Shown here piece by piece: positions 1 through 6,529 of a stretch of 37,293 nucleotides of DNA (position 1 is the stretch's first letter; every line of letters starts with the position of its first letter). Under the pieces are notes generated by a model, which saw only the letters and a program-made list of their open reading frames with translations, was not told the DNA's origin and made no database searches. This DNA is from a virus, in IMG/VR virus record IMGVR_UViG_3300003321_000638, positions 1 to 37,293 of that record. One strand, given 5' to 3'. Both the position numbers and the translations under genes were made by a program.

Positions 1-61
1 CCGTAGCGCAGCCTGGAGCGCAGCCTGGAGCGCAGCCCGTAGCGCAGCCTGGAGCGCAGAC
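1..61 (+). repeat. Tandem 12-base repeat, left edge (coding)
   Basis: Units GCAGCCTGGAGC (Ala-Ala-Trp-Ser) and GCAGCCCGTAGC (Ala-Ala-Arg-Ser) are repeated head to tail, in frame with the DUF6745 reading frame that continues to base 676. The same units lie at 37264-37293. The contig was therefore probably broken or circularised inside this low-complexity array, and the true copy number may be higher than shown. Confidence 0.9.
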
Positions 62-676
62 GTCGATCACATGATCGCAATCTGGTTGCCGTTCGTGGAT
101 GCCTATGACGCGGGGCTATGGCTTTTCTGGATATGCGGAACGGAGGTCGTAGCTGTGCCGCGTCCTGCAATGCAGATCGTCGCCAATCGGCTGCACTGCG
201 ATTCCGGCCCTGCTGTTCAGTGGCCGGATGGTCATAAGTTTTGGTTTTGGCGAGGCGTCAACGTCGACGAGCGCCTCATTATCAATCCGGACAGCTATAC
301 CCAGGAGGATATTCGTTCGGAGAAAAACAGCGAAGTATCGCGAGCGATCGCGGAGCGCCTTGGGTGGGATCGGTACCTCGCGGCATTAGGAACCAACACG
401 CTCGACAAATGGACGGATCCCAAAACGGGGCTTAGGTACGAACTACTCGATACGAAAGAGCGACGTGGTGAGCAGCAACCACGCTGGCTGCGCATGCAAT
501 CCCCAACGCTGCATGATGGGACGCAGCCACATTATCTCGAGCCCGTGGATCCGCGATTAGTATCTGCGCGTGCTGCTCGCGCCTGGCAATTGTTCGATTG
601 GGATCCAAACGACCCGGACGGTTTAGTCGGCCATTGTAATCGCAAACCGAATCTCGAATTTATTCAGGAGACATAG
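2..676 (+). CDS. DUF6745-type repeat protein, C-terminal part (gene begins at 37066)
   Basis: The frame is open from base 2 with no stop upstream. An ATG exists at 71, but the Ala-Ala-Trp-Ser repeats before it are in frame and match the repeats ending the gene at 37066, so 71 is unlikely to be the real start. The domain after the repeats has the family's hallmarks: a LHCDSGPAVQWPDG stretch followed by a Trp-rich strand (FWFWRGV), then NSEVSRAIAERLGWDRYL and a C-terminal ARAARAWQLF segment. DUF6745 proteins commonly carry long AAR/AAW repeats before this domain; their biochemical role is unknown. The next gene starts 3 bases after the stop, so this is the first half of a co-transcribed pair. 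Family assignment is from recalled sequence pattern, not a search. Confidence 0.8.
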   Translation, partial: RSAAWSAAWSAARSAAWSADVDHMIAIWLPFVDAYDAGLWLFWICGTEVVAVPRPAMQIVANRLHCDSGPAVQWPDGHKFWFWRGVNVDERLIINPDSYTQEDIRSEKNSEVSRAIAERLGWDRYLAALGTNTLDKWTDPKTGLRYELLDTKERRGEQQPRWLRMQSPTLHDGTQPHYLEPVDPRLVSARAARAWQLFDWDPNDPDGLVGHCNRKPNLEFIQET

Positions 677-679
677 ATC

Positions 680-1009
680 ATGGCAAAGAAGAAAGAGCTT
701 TGGAGACACGGGGACGTCGTGCTCGAGCGAGTCGAGGATGGTTGCGAGCTGGGTAGTCCGATCGAATCCAAACGTAGTGTTGTGCTCGCGGAGGGCGAGG
801 CGACCGGACATTCGCATCGTATTGATTCGTCGTTCGACGCGAGACTCTATTCGGATCCATCAAACGACAATGCAAAAATACTCGTGCTGGTGCGACCGTC
901 CGATCTGATGCACGAGGAACACCAAACCATCCAACTGCCTCCTGGAAAATACCGCGTGCGCATCAAAAGACAATATAGCCCGGAGGGTTGGGAGAATGTT
1001 GCGGATTGA
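680..1009 (+). CDS. Small DUF6745-companion protein
   Basis: 109 residues, starting 3 bases after the DUF6745 stop; GGAGAC lies upstream of the ATG. The sequence runs from an RHGDVVLERV strand through LAEGEATGHSHRI and LMHEEHQTIQLPPGKYRV to a final YSPEGWENVAD. This pattern belongs to a small family I recall as a frequent neighbour of DUF6745 genes in Actinobacteria and Myxococcota. The conserved histidines (HSHRI, HEEH) could bind metal, but no activity is known. Close spacing suggests the two proteins act together. It overlaps the next gene by 14 bases. Confidence 0.8.
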   Translation: MAKKKELWRHGDVVLERVEDGCELGSPIESKRSVVLAEGEATGHSHRIDSSFDARLYSDPSNDNAKILVLVRPSDLMHEEHQTIQLPPGKYRVRIKRQYSPEGWENVAD

Positions 1010-1364
1010 GGTGGGTGGAGAGAGCGTGTGGCTGTTGAAGAAAGGTCGCGGTTATCTCATGAGCATCGATGATTTGGTGTTGGATGTGGACCGATGGTCG
1101 AGTCGTCAACGTCATGCCATTCGATGGACGGATCGCGGTTCGTGTGAACTGGCAAGGCTGGACTTTGGAGGCCGCGTGGTGAAGCTCGTTCCAAAGAGGG
1201 CTAAATGGTGGGTGGTGAAATATCACTCTGCATATATGTGGCCAGGGCATTACAGCTTTAGTCAGAAGGCGTCATATAAATGGACAAATAGGACGGCCGC
1301 TCAGACTTATGCTAAGCATTGCCGTGGCCGCGTGGTGAAGCTCGTGCCGAAAAGGAAGGGATGA
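996..1364 (+). CDS. Unknown protein with a duplicated GRVVKLVPKR peptide
   Basis: 122 residues, not recognised. ATG 996 overlaps the previous gene by 14 bases and follows a GGAGGG/GGGAGA purine stretch, so it is probably translated. The peptide GRVVKLVPKR occurs twice (about residues 58-67 and 111-120), encoded by a perfect 20-base direct repeat at 1170-1189 and 1326-1345. The stretch between is rich in Trp, Tyr, Lys and His (WWVVKYHSAYMWPGHYSF), suggesting a compact basic domain. The stop overlaps the Thg1-like start (ATGA), so the genes are probably translationally coupled. Confidence 0.65.
   Translation: MLRIEVGGESVWLLKKGRGYLMSIDDLVLDVDRWSSRQRHAIRWTDRGSCELARLDFGGRVVKLVPKRAKWWVVKYHSAYMWPGHYSFSQKASYKWTNRTAAQTYAKHCRGRVVKLVPKRKG
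1170..1345 (+). repeat. 20-base direct repeat within one gene
   Basis: GGCCGCGTGGTGAAGCTCGT occurs at 1170-1189 and 1326-1345, 156 bases apart (an exact multiple of 3). It encodes the duplicated GRVVKLVPKR peptide, so recombination between the copies would delete 52 codons in frame. Confidence 0.85.
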
Positions 1365-2086
1365 AACCTGAGAACGCAATGCGTGGAGATCCATTGGGGG
1401 ATCGAATGAAGCGATACGAGGATGCATATAGGATGCATTTGCCTCGCAGGCTCCCCGTCATTATTCGAATAGATGGGAAGTCATTTCATACATTTACCGC
1501 TAAAATGGATCGTCCATTCGATACGAGGCTCATGAGCATGCTGGATTCTGCAGCCACGAGTCTATGTGTCGAAATTCAAGGAGCGCAGATCGCCTACATA
1601 CAGTCGGATGAAATCTCGATCCTAGTTCATAACTATAAGCACCTGAACACGGATGCATATTTCGACAACAATCTGCAAAAAATATGCAGTATTTCGGCGT
1701 CCATCGCGAGTTCATTCATGAGTCGAGTCTTTGGTCGGACTGTCCTATTTGATGCAAGGGCGTTTGTGTTGCCGGAGGCCGAGGTGTGCAACTATTTTAT
1801 TTGGCGCCAGCAGGATTGGACGAGAAACAGCCTGCAGATGATGGCGCGGTCTCTCTATTCTCATCACGAACTAGAGGGTAAAAATTCCTCGGATCTTCAT
1901 GAACTGATTTATGCGGCCGGCCAGAACTGGAACAACATTGAAACCAGGTTCAAGCGAGGACGCTGCATACATCGGAGCGCCATAGACGAAATCTGGGTAG
2001 TCGATCATGAGATCCCCATTTTTAGGGACGACCGCAGCTATATCGAAAAATGGTTGGCCGTCGAATCGGAGGAGTCCGCAGCATGA
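1361..2086 (+). CDS. Thg1-like protein (3'-5' RNA nucleotidyltransferase, TLP)
   Basis: Thg1-family enzymes add nucleotides to RNA in the 3'-to-5' direction. Thg1-like proteins (TLPs) of bacteria and archaea repair 5'-truncated tRNAs by templated addition; eukaryotic Thg1 adds G-1 to tRNA-His. The 241 residues show IIRIDGKSFHTFT (metal Asp38), QSDEIS (metal Asp83, Glu84), LFDARAF (131-134) and the bacterial-type block NYFIWRQQDWTRNS (144-157), then HHELEGKNSSDLHELI and KRGRCI. All catalytic carboxylates are present and the length is normal. The start at 1361 is chosen because it overlaps the upstream stop as ATGA and follows AAGGAAGG; ATG 1379 is an alternative. It lies between the DUF6745 operon and xis/int, in the predicted PR transcript. 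Substrate in this phage is unknown. Confidence 0.93.
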   Translation: MKPENAMRGDPLGDRMKRYEDAYRMHLPRRLPVIIRIDGKSFHTFTAKMDRPFDTRLMSMLDSAATSLCVEIQGAQIAYIQSDEISILVHNYKHLNTDAYFDNNLQKICSISASIASSFMSRVFGRTVLFDARAFVLPEAEVCNYFIWRQQDWTRNSLQMMARSLYSHHELEGKNSSDLHELIYAAGQNWNNIETRFKRGRCIHRSAIDEIWVVDHEIPIFRDDRSYIEKWLAVESEESAA

Positions 2087-2448
2087 GCGCGGCGGAGAAG
2101 ATCGAGGATCAATACCTCATCACCGCTCCTGAGGCGGCGAAGCTCCTACGCGTGTGCCGCAACACGTTTGAGAAAAATGTAAGGCCCCATATCCGGGTCA
2201 TGAAAATAGGGAAGTGCGTTCGGTTCTATCGGGAAGAGGTGCTGGCATGGGCGGAGCGTCAGGGGGATGGTCCCTCCGTTGGCGAGGCGTACTCGCCACG
2301 GTTCGAATCTCGCACAAGGGCAAGCGCTCCGAGTATGGGCTCGGTCGTCACGCTCTCCCCACGGGCGAAAGAGATACTGAAGGAGCTCGAAAAGCCGCCG
2401 CGCATAAGTACGCGGAGATTATTTCCGGTAGGTACAGGCGGCATATAG
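2083..2448 (+). CDS. HTH protein, candidate excisionase/integrase-linked regulator
   Basis: ATG 2083 overlaps the Thg1-like stop (ATGA) and follows GGAGGAG. Residues about 9-55 form a MerR/excisionase-type helix-turn-helix (LITAPEAAKLLRVCRNTFEKNV, then a RFYREEVLAWAE wing end), the fold of helix-turn-helix domain 17 proteins that often precede phage integrases. The C-terminal half (after about residue 60) looks unconserved and overlaps the integrase frame by about 200 bases, which is unusually long. Role as Xis is inferred from fold and position only. Confidence 0.7.
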   Translation: MSAAEKIEDQYLITAPEAAKLLRVCRNTFEKNVRPHIRVMKIGKCVRFYREEVLAWAERQGDGPSVGEAYSPRFESRTRASAPSMGSVVTLSPRAKEILKELEKPPRISTRRLFPVGTGGI

Positions 2449-3356
2449 GAATATCCGCTCCTGTCCCTCTCAAAAGCGCTATAGCTTTATGGGTGGAAGC
2501 CATGGCGGGCTCCTATGCTCCCCGTAATCTTTCCAACATGAAAATGTATGGGAGGAGATGGGCGGAGTTTTTCGAGGGGTCGTTTGCGAGAATCCACGAG
2601 CCTGGGATCGGGGACTACTCAAGAGCCCGGCTGCTGCAGGTACTCAAGAAAACGCTCCGCAAGGAATTGTCTGCGTTGCGTGGGTTTCTGGGGTGGTGCG
2701 TGGAACGTGGGTGGCTGGACAAGGTCCCCGAGTTCCCGAAGCTTCCGAAAAAAGCAACGGGGGTCAGATCGGGCCCGCACCGCGCGGAGCCCGTTGAGGT
2801 CACCGAAGGGCAGGTGAGGCGCTTCCTCGCAAAGCTGCCTGCATGGAGTGAGCGAAGTCCGAGAGGGGAAAATCAGAAACGATTCCCAGTTCGTCTTTAT
2901 TTTGAGTTTCTCTGGGAAACGGGATTGCGCCCCGTGACGGTGGCGACGCTGTCGGTACCCGAACATTATCTGCGAGGGGCGAAGGTTTTGCGGATCACGG
3001 ACGCGTCGGACAAGGCCCGTTTCGGCAGAGAGCTACCGCTGAGCAATCGGGCTGCGGCGATCTTGGAAGAGTTGTGCCCGCCATCAGGGCCCATCTTCGG
3101 ACGCCATAGCTATCGAACGTACCTCTGGAAGGCCCGTGAAGCCGCCAAGATGCCCCAGGGCTTTTCGACCTACGACCTACGCCACGGAAGGGCGACTGAC
3201 CTGCTCGAGAAGAGTGGGGGTAACCTTCTCGGCGTCGCGTATCTCCTTGGACATAAACATACGACAACCACCGACAAATATTTGAAAGCGAGTGTGCGAC
3301 ATGCCGAGTCCGTACTTCGATCCAGTGGGGGCAAAACCGGGGGCAAGCGTGGTTGA
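2247..3356 (+). CDS. int: Tyrosine-family site-specific integrase
   Basis: Phage integrase that recombines attP with the host attB. Numbered from ATG 2247 (369 aa): arm-binding-like N-terminus (RWRGVLATVRISHKGKRSEYGL), SAM-like core-binding domain (about 70-160), catalytic domain (about 185-350) with Arg228 (ETGLRPV), box II YDLRHGRAT (Arg312; the usual first His is Tyr309), LLGHKHT (His336) and nucleophile Tyr345 (DKYLKA). The start is uncertain: the frame is open back to ATG 2214, and both lie inside the preceding HTH gene. The stop is 6 bases from a tRNA-Leu-like att core, as expected for an integrase gene abutting its own att site. No recognisable ribosome site precedes either start, so coupling to the upstream gene is likely. 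Confidence 0.93.
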   Translation: MGGASGGWSLRWRGVLATVRISHKGKRSEYGLGRHALPTGERDTEGARKAAAHKYAEIISGRYRRHIGISAPVPLKSAIALWVEAMAGSYAPRNLSNMKMYGRRWAEFFEGSFARIHEPGIGDYSRARLLQVLKKTLRKELSALRGFLGWCVERGWLDKVPEFPKLPKKATGVRSGPHRAEPVEVTEGQVRRFLAKLPAWSERSPRGENQKRFPVRLYFEFLWETGLRPVTVATLSVPEHYLRGAKVLRITDASDKARFGRELPLSNRAAAILEELCPPSGPIFGRHSYRTYLWKAREAAKMPQGFSTYDLRHGRATDLLEKSGGNLLGVAYLLGHKHTTTTDKYLKASVRHAESVLRSSGGKTGGKRG

Positions 3357-3362
3357 ACTACG

Positions 3363-3420
3363 TGCGAAGGAGGGGAATCGAACCCCTACACCCTTTCGGG
3401 CACCAGAACCTGAATCTGGC
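3363..3420 (-). other. attP: Predicted attP core: 3' part of tRNA-Leu(CAG)
   Basis: On the minus strand this 58-base stretch contains a complete anticodon arm (stem CCAGA/TCTGG, loop TTCAGGT, anticodon CAG), a long variable arm with CCC/GGG pairing typical of class II tRNAs, a T-arm (AGGGG TTCGATT CCCCT) and the 3' acceptor strand CCTTCGC plus discriminator A. No D-arm or 5' acceptor strand follows, so it is not a whole tRNA gene. A tRNA 3' fragment beside int is the classic attP core: on integration it would restore the host tRNA gene. Phage-type genes on both sides suggest unintegrated attP rather than attL or attR. Confidence 0.85.
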
Positions 3421-3439
3421 ATAAATCTATCTAACCATC

Positions 3440-3457
3440 CGAAATCATTGGATTTCG
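3440..3457. promoter_or_regulatory. Inverted repeat beside the att core
   Basis: CGAAATC, a 4-base spacer, then GATTTCG form a perfect 7-bp inverted repeat 20 bases beyond the tRNA-Leu fragment. It could be a recombinase or Xis/IHF arm site or a small transcript hairpin. Position beside attP favours the first; there is no T-run. The rest of 3421-3605 is non-coding as far as I can see, apart from a second hairpin at 3513-3528. Confidence 0.4.
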
Positions 3458-3512
3458 ATCGGTTGGGTGCTCTCACAGAATCTCGAGAATTTTCATCATT
3501 TTTCGGGATGAC

Positions 3513-3528
3513 TGGGGGCAATCCCCCA
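3513..3528. other. GC-rich hairpin upstream of the replication block
   Basis: TGGGGG, loop CAAT, CCCCCA: a strong 6-bp stem. No T-run follows directly, so it is not a typical intrinsic terminator. It sits between att and the first gene of the replication block and could cap or delimit a transcript. Confidence 0.4.
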
Positions 3529-3605
3529 ACGGGTCCGGCTCCCCTTTTCTCTCGCTCCCTCTGCCGCCTCTTGCCTCCGGACACCATGCCGGACTGGAGG
3601 GCGTT

Positions 3606-4064
3606 GTGAGCTCTCTCTGCCGGTCTTGCAGGGAGTCACCATTGGTGACATCCCCCGAGTGCCCCGAGTGTCTCCATTTCCGGGGGGGTGAACAGTCCGG
3701 ATCGCAATTTTCCGGGATGACGGCGTGGCTTCCGAGTGGCGACGAAAATGCCTACCGAATGCGGTTATTCGGCGTGGATAGGACGCTGGTCCCACTCGGG
3801 CAGCTTCGGGCATTTGAGGAAAAGGCGCCCCTGCCCGACGTCGGAGAGCTGGCGAGGGCGCTCTTCGATAGAGAGCATTGGGACGAAGCCGAGAAGATTG
3901 CGGAGCGTCCATCCGATTCTCCGGAGTCTATCGGCCAGATTTTTCATATCCTCGACGTCATGTGGGACCGCATTTCTCCTTCCGAGGAGATAACAGCGGC
4001 CTTCGTTCGAGCCGGCGATCTGCGTGCCGTTATCGCCACGCGTCGCAATCAGCAGAGAAAATAA
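3606..4064 (+). CDS. Unknown protein, possible N-terminal zinc ribbon
   Basis: 152 residues from GTG 3606, which has GGAGG 5 bases upstream. The N-terminus contains CRSC and, eleven residues on, CPEC, a four-Cys set that could bind zinc. The remainder is an acidic helical domain (DVGELARALFDREHWDEAEKI and SIGQIFHILDVMWDRI) not recognised. An alternative ATG at 3717 gives 115 residues without the Cys motif; the good ribosome site and paired Cys motifs favour the GTG. It is the first gene after att and so probably the first of the replication transcript. Confidence 0.6.
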   Translation: MSSLCRSCRESPLVTSPECPECLHFRGGEQSGSQFSGMTAWLPSGDENAYRMRLFGVDRTLVPLGQLRAFEEKAPLPDVGELARALFDREHWDEAEKIAERPSDSPESIGQIFHILDVMWDRISPSEEITAAFVRAGDLRAVIATRRNQQRK

Positions 4065-4069
4065 GGGCC

Positions 4070-4201
4070 ATGCGAGACGGCATGGACCACGGGACAGCTC
4101 CATCCAAGCGATGGGCGGATGAGGTTTTGGAAAGAAATCGATCGAAAATAGATCTCTGTTCACCCGTTTTGAGATCGAAATCGAGAACTTTTAAGGCCTA
4201 G
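4070..4201 (+). CDS. Small unknown protein (43 aa), doubtful
   Basis: A short Arg/Lys-rich reading frame in the 146-base gap between two better supported genes. AAGGG lies just 2 bases before the ATG, closer than ideal. No family recognised. It could be non-coding. Confidence 0.3.
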   Translation: MRDGMDHGTAPSKRWADEVLERNRSKIDLCSPVLRSKSRTFKA

Positions 4202-4210
4202 GAGGTCCAA

Positions 4211-5098
4211 ATGGCATACGCACCGGTGCAAGATTCCTTCTACGACAACCCAAAATATCTAGGACTCGAGCTCGAAGAGCTGGGTCTTTTGGCCTGCATC
4301 ATCACCTATTGCAACCGTCACAGGACCGATGGGAGGTTGCCGGACCTCGCAGTGAGGAGGTTCGGACATAGTGGAAAGGGTCCCAAGGTTGCCAAAAAGT
4401 TAGTCGAGATGGGGATACTTCGGAGGGTTTCTGAGTCCGAATTAGAGCTTGTGGGATTTCTCGATCATAACCTATCTAAGGCTGAAATAGAGGCAAAAAT
4501 CGCAGCAAAATCAGAGGCTGGGAAGGTTGGGGGTAGGCGCTCTTGGGAACGGAGATCTACTTTTCCACCCGAAGCACCTGCTGAAGCACCTGCTGAAGCA
4601 AGTGCTTATCCGTCTGCTGAAGCACGTGCTCGAACGGGTGCTGAACCACCTGCTGAACCCACTCCAATACACTCCAATACACTCCACTCCAATACAATAT
4701 TTAATCCCCCCAAACCCCCCACACCACCAACGGAGAGTTCGGGAGTGTTTGAGCCGCCACTGGGACCTGACCCCGATTTGCCACCGTCGCAGGTCCACTA
4801 CCAGCAGGCCTACGAGTCCGGCATCGCCCGCGGCAAGGGAGCCCCGTTCGCCATGCCTGGAAACCAACGGGAATGTTTGCACCAGGCCATCCTGACCCAC
4901 GCCCGGAGCAACAAGACCGGCAAGGAGTTTCGCGGAGAAACCCTGTTGGAATGGATCGGTGACCACGCTGAGGGGTTTGCCGAATGGCTCACGAAAAAGC
5001 CCGACGAAGTGGCGTTTTACAGCTCGTTTGGCCCTCGTGGATTTTTGAAATGGTTGAACGAACGGCAACGGACCGAGGAAGCCAGGAGGATCGGGTAA
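4211..5098 (+). CDS. Phage replisome organizer (lambda O-like role)
   Basis: 295 residues; AGGAGG lies 5-6 bases before ATG 4211. Residues 1-80 resemble the winged-helix N-terminal domain of phage replisome organizers (DSFYDNPKYLGLELEELGLLACIITYC; SGKGPKVAKKLVEMGILRRV), followed by the FLDHNLSKAEIEAKIAAKSEAG segment common after that domain. Residues about 118-180 are a Pro/Ala/Glu-rich linker encoded by tandem DNA repeats. The C-terminal domain (about 190-290) is helical (ETLLEWIGDHAEGFAEWL) and may recruit host helicase or loader. As in lambda O, the iterons lie within the gene. No helicase gene is seen nearby, so host DnaB is probably used. Confidence 0.75.
   Translation: MAYAPVQDSFYDNPKYLGLELEELGLLACIITYCNRHRTDGRLPDLAVRRFGHSGKGPKVAKKLVEMGILRRVSESELELVGFLDHNLSKAEIEAKIAAKSEAGKVGGRRSWERRSTFPPEAPAEAPAEASAYPSAEARARTGAEPPAEPTPIHSNTLHSNTIFNPPKPPTPPTESSGVFEPPLGPDPDLPPSQVHYQQAYESGIARGKGAPFAMPGNQRECLHQAILTHARSNKTGKEFRGETLLEWIGDHAEGFAEWLTKKPDEVAFYSSFGPRGFLKWLNERQRTEEARRIG
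4571..4654 (+). repeat. Tandem 12-bp iteron-like repeats (candidate origin)
   Basis: Seven consecutive 12-base units of consensus GAAGCACCTGCT: two perfect copies at 4571-4594, then GAAGCAAGTGCT, a diverged unit, GAAGCACGTGCT, a diverged unit and GAACCACCTGCT. All are in frame inside the replisome-organizer gene (Glu-Ala-Pro-Ala type). They are immediately followed by a second repeat family and an AT-rich patch, the layout of lambda-type origins. Confidence 0.7.
4661..4705 (+). repeat. ACTCCAATAC repeats plus AT-rich patch (candidate unwinding element)
   Basis: ACTCCAATAC occurs at 4661-4670, 4671-4680 and 4686-4695, with an extra ACTCC between the last two. It runs straight into AATATTTAAT, one of the most AT-rich stretches nearby, then C-runs. 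This combination after the 12-bp array suggests initiator-bound iterons next to a melting region. Confidence 0.6.
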
Positions 5099-5448
5099 TG
5101 GCAGACGACCCCCATAGCGGGCCGGGAAGGCTGTCCTGGCGGCCTAATGGTCCTCCAAGCAGGGTACGTGTCATCCCGGAGGAAAGACGCGTCCAAAGGG
5201 CGTATGAGTACCATTACGAGGGCCGTCCGACTTGGTGCTTAGGAGCAATTCTTATAGAGGTCGATGAGAAGACCGGAGTTCGCAGCAGGATGAGAGTGGA
5301 TTGCAATGGCGAACGAGAGGGCAGAACGGGCTTATGCTGGTCATGCGGCATGAGGGAAGCCGATAATAGGCAAATGCTGAAGTCCAAAACGAAGTTCGCG
5401 GAATCTCATAAAAATGGCAAGAAGCTCACAGCATGGGAGGGTAGATGA
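5098..5448 (+). CDS. Unknown protein with C-terminal CWSC motif
   Basis: 116 residues. The ATG overlaps the previous stop (TAATG). An N-terminal Pro/Arg-rich segment leads to a middle part with WCLGAILIEVDEKTGVRSRMRVDCNG and then GLCWSCGM, suggesting a small zinc-type fold. Not recognised. It is part of the replication operon. Confidence 0.65.
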   Translation: MADDPHSGPGRLSWRPNGPPSRVRVIPEERRVQRAYEYHYEGRPTWCLGAILIEVDEKTGVRSRMRVDCNGEREGRTGLCWSCGMREADNRQMLKSKTKFAESHKNGKKLTAWEGR

Positions 5449-5618
5449 GATCCAAGCGCACAAAATCAAAATATGGACCCTGCGTGATATGTGGCAAAAA
5501 TGCTACAGCCATCAGGACCACCTATCGGGATAAATCGGGTGAGAAGCACATAGAGTACCTGTTTATCTGCGATCCCAATGCGAGGATTGCCGCGTTTGAT
5601 GGAGAGGCTGCATCGTGA
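5445..5618 (+). CDS. Small zinc-finger-like protein (57 aa)
   Basis: ATGA overlap with the upstream stop. It has a GPCVICGKNATAIRTTYRD start and a later FICDP, a partial CxxC...C set. Probably a small zinc-binding protein. The next gene's GTG overlaps its stop, supporting coupled translation. Confidence 0.65.
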   Translation: MRSKRTKSKYGPCVICGKNATAIRTTYRDKSGEKHIEYLFICDPNARIAAFDGEAAS

Positions 5619-6001
5619 TCTCCTTCATTATCCCCGTCCGCACAGTTTCGGAAAATAAGCTCCGTGCATGCGGGTGGAAGAGCAGGCATTTCGGGTCCAA
5701 GAAGAAAGGGATACCGAGCGCCGCCAAGCAAAAGGAAATGGCGTGGTGGCATACATCGATCGCTGCCGATTGGAGAGGTGTGAGTCCCACCGGATCGAAA
5801 CAAGCGATCAAGTTCAATACAATACGGATTGTGCGCCTATCTCCCCGCGAGATGGATGATGACAATCTCCGTGGAGCACTCAAGGCGAGCAGGGACGGGA
5901 TAGCAAAGGCACTCTGGATTGATGACGGAGACCCACGAATCCAATGGGAATATGCCCAGGAGAAGAGTAAAACATATGGGGTCCGAGTGGAGATACGATG
6001 A
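5615..6001 (+). CDS. RusA-like Holliday junction resolvase
   Basis: RusA enzymes cut four-way DNA junctions and are common in temperate phage replication blocks. The 128 residues contain the family's acidic signature: REMDDDNLRGALKASRDGIAKALWIDDGDPRI, with Asp83-Asn84-Leu85, Asp94 and Asp103-Asp104 matching the D-x-DN ... D ... DD pattern, and a basic segment after it. The start is GTG 5615, overlapping the upstream stop (GTGA). Context beside the replication initiator and upstream of the terminase agrees. Assignment rests on motif only. Confidence 0.7.
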   Translation: MISFIIPVRTVSENKLRACGWKSRHFGSKKKGIPSAAKQKEMAWWHTSIAADWRGVSPTGSKQAIKFNTIRIVRLSPREMDDDNLRGALKASRDGIAKALWIDDGDPRIQWEYAQEKSKTYGVRVEIR

Positions 6002-6195
6002 TCGCACGACAGCCAGGCACGATAACGATGCAAGCCTGCATCGAATGTCCGAGTTGCGGCCTGAAATGGATGACATCGGGGCATGGATCACTCAAGGGCG
6101 AGTGGAGATATGTAAAAATTGATATCGAGTCTATGGTGTCTCAATTCGACAAGCATGAATGCTCTGAAAGCATATGTGACCAAGGAGAACAATGA
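5998..6195 (+). CDS. Small CxxC protein (65 aa)
   Basis: ATGA overlap with the RusA-like gene. It has [17 protein letters not shown] near the start and HECSESIC near the end, so up to five Cys plus His could form a zinc site. Not recognised; probably a small nucleic-acid- or protein-binding phage protein. Confidence 0.6.
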   Translation: MIARQPGTITMQACIECPSCGLKWMTSGHGSLKGEWRYVKIDIESMVSQFDKHECSESICDQGEQ

Positions 6196-6335
6196 TGCCG
6201 CTCGAAACAGGTAAATCCAAGAAGGCCTTCCAGCACAATGTCAAAGAGGAGATCAAGGCCGGTAAGCCACCTAAGCAAGCCGTCGCCATCGCCTACAGCG
6301 AACAGCGCCGAGGCAAAAAGAAGAAGGTGAAATGA
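6192..6335 (+). CDS. Small basic phage protein (47 aa)
   Basis: ATGATG start overlaps the upstream stop; AAGGAG lies 6 bases upstream. The pattern [34 protein letters not shown] with a Lys-rich tail is common among tiny phage proteins of unknown role. Its own stop overlaps the next ATG (ATGA). Confidence 0.75.
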   Translation: MMPLETGKSKKAFQHNVKEEIKAGKPPKQAVAIAYSEQRRGKKKKVK

Positions 6336-6529
6336 GACTTAAAGAAGCGCAGGCCATCTTTCAGAACGATCCACGGGATGTGGGCGATTGCATTAACCCT
6401 CGAACTATCCAGAGCATCCAGCAAAGCCTTGCCGTTGAAGGGTATGTTTTCTCGGAAGAGAGAATTAAATACTGGTTAGAAATATTTAATTACCGTCACA
6501 AATGCCAGGAAAAATTATGGCGAAAGTAG
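6332..6529 (+). CDS. Small unknown protein (65 aa)
   Basis: ATGA overlap upstream. It appears helical, with [30 protein letters not shown] resembling a short HTH-like or helical-hairpin domain. It ends inside the start of the terminase small subunit gene (13-base overlap). Similar in style to the 61-aa protein at 8243-8428, which also has an IQxxLAxxxxxxxEExIxxW pattern. Confidence 0.6.
   Translation: MRLKEAQAIFQNDPRDVGDCINPRTIQSIQQSLAVEGYVFSEERIKYWLEIFNYRHKCQEKLWRK

Noticed and set aside
71-676. Independent 201-aa gene starting at ATG 71
   Set aside because: The frame is open upstream through in-frame repeats that match the truncated gene at 37066.
3363-3450. Complete tRNA-Leu gene
   Set aside because: Only the anticodon arm, variable arm, T-arm and 3' acceptor are present; no D-arm or matching 5' acceptor strand follows, so it is an att fragment.
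3513-3528. Intrinsic terminator after att
   Set aside because: Strong GC stem but no T-run directly after it on either strand.
4561-4705. CRISPR array
   Set aside because: Repeats are 10-12 bases, contiguous, without unique spacers, and in frame in a gene.
4511-5068. Long minus-strand frame opposite the replisome organizer
   Set aside because: Lies wholly opposite a well supported gene; its Cys/Phe/Arg-rich repeats are the reverse reading of the iteron tract.
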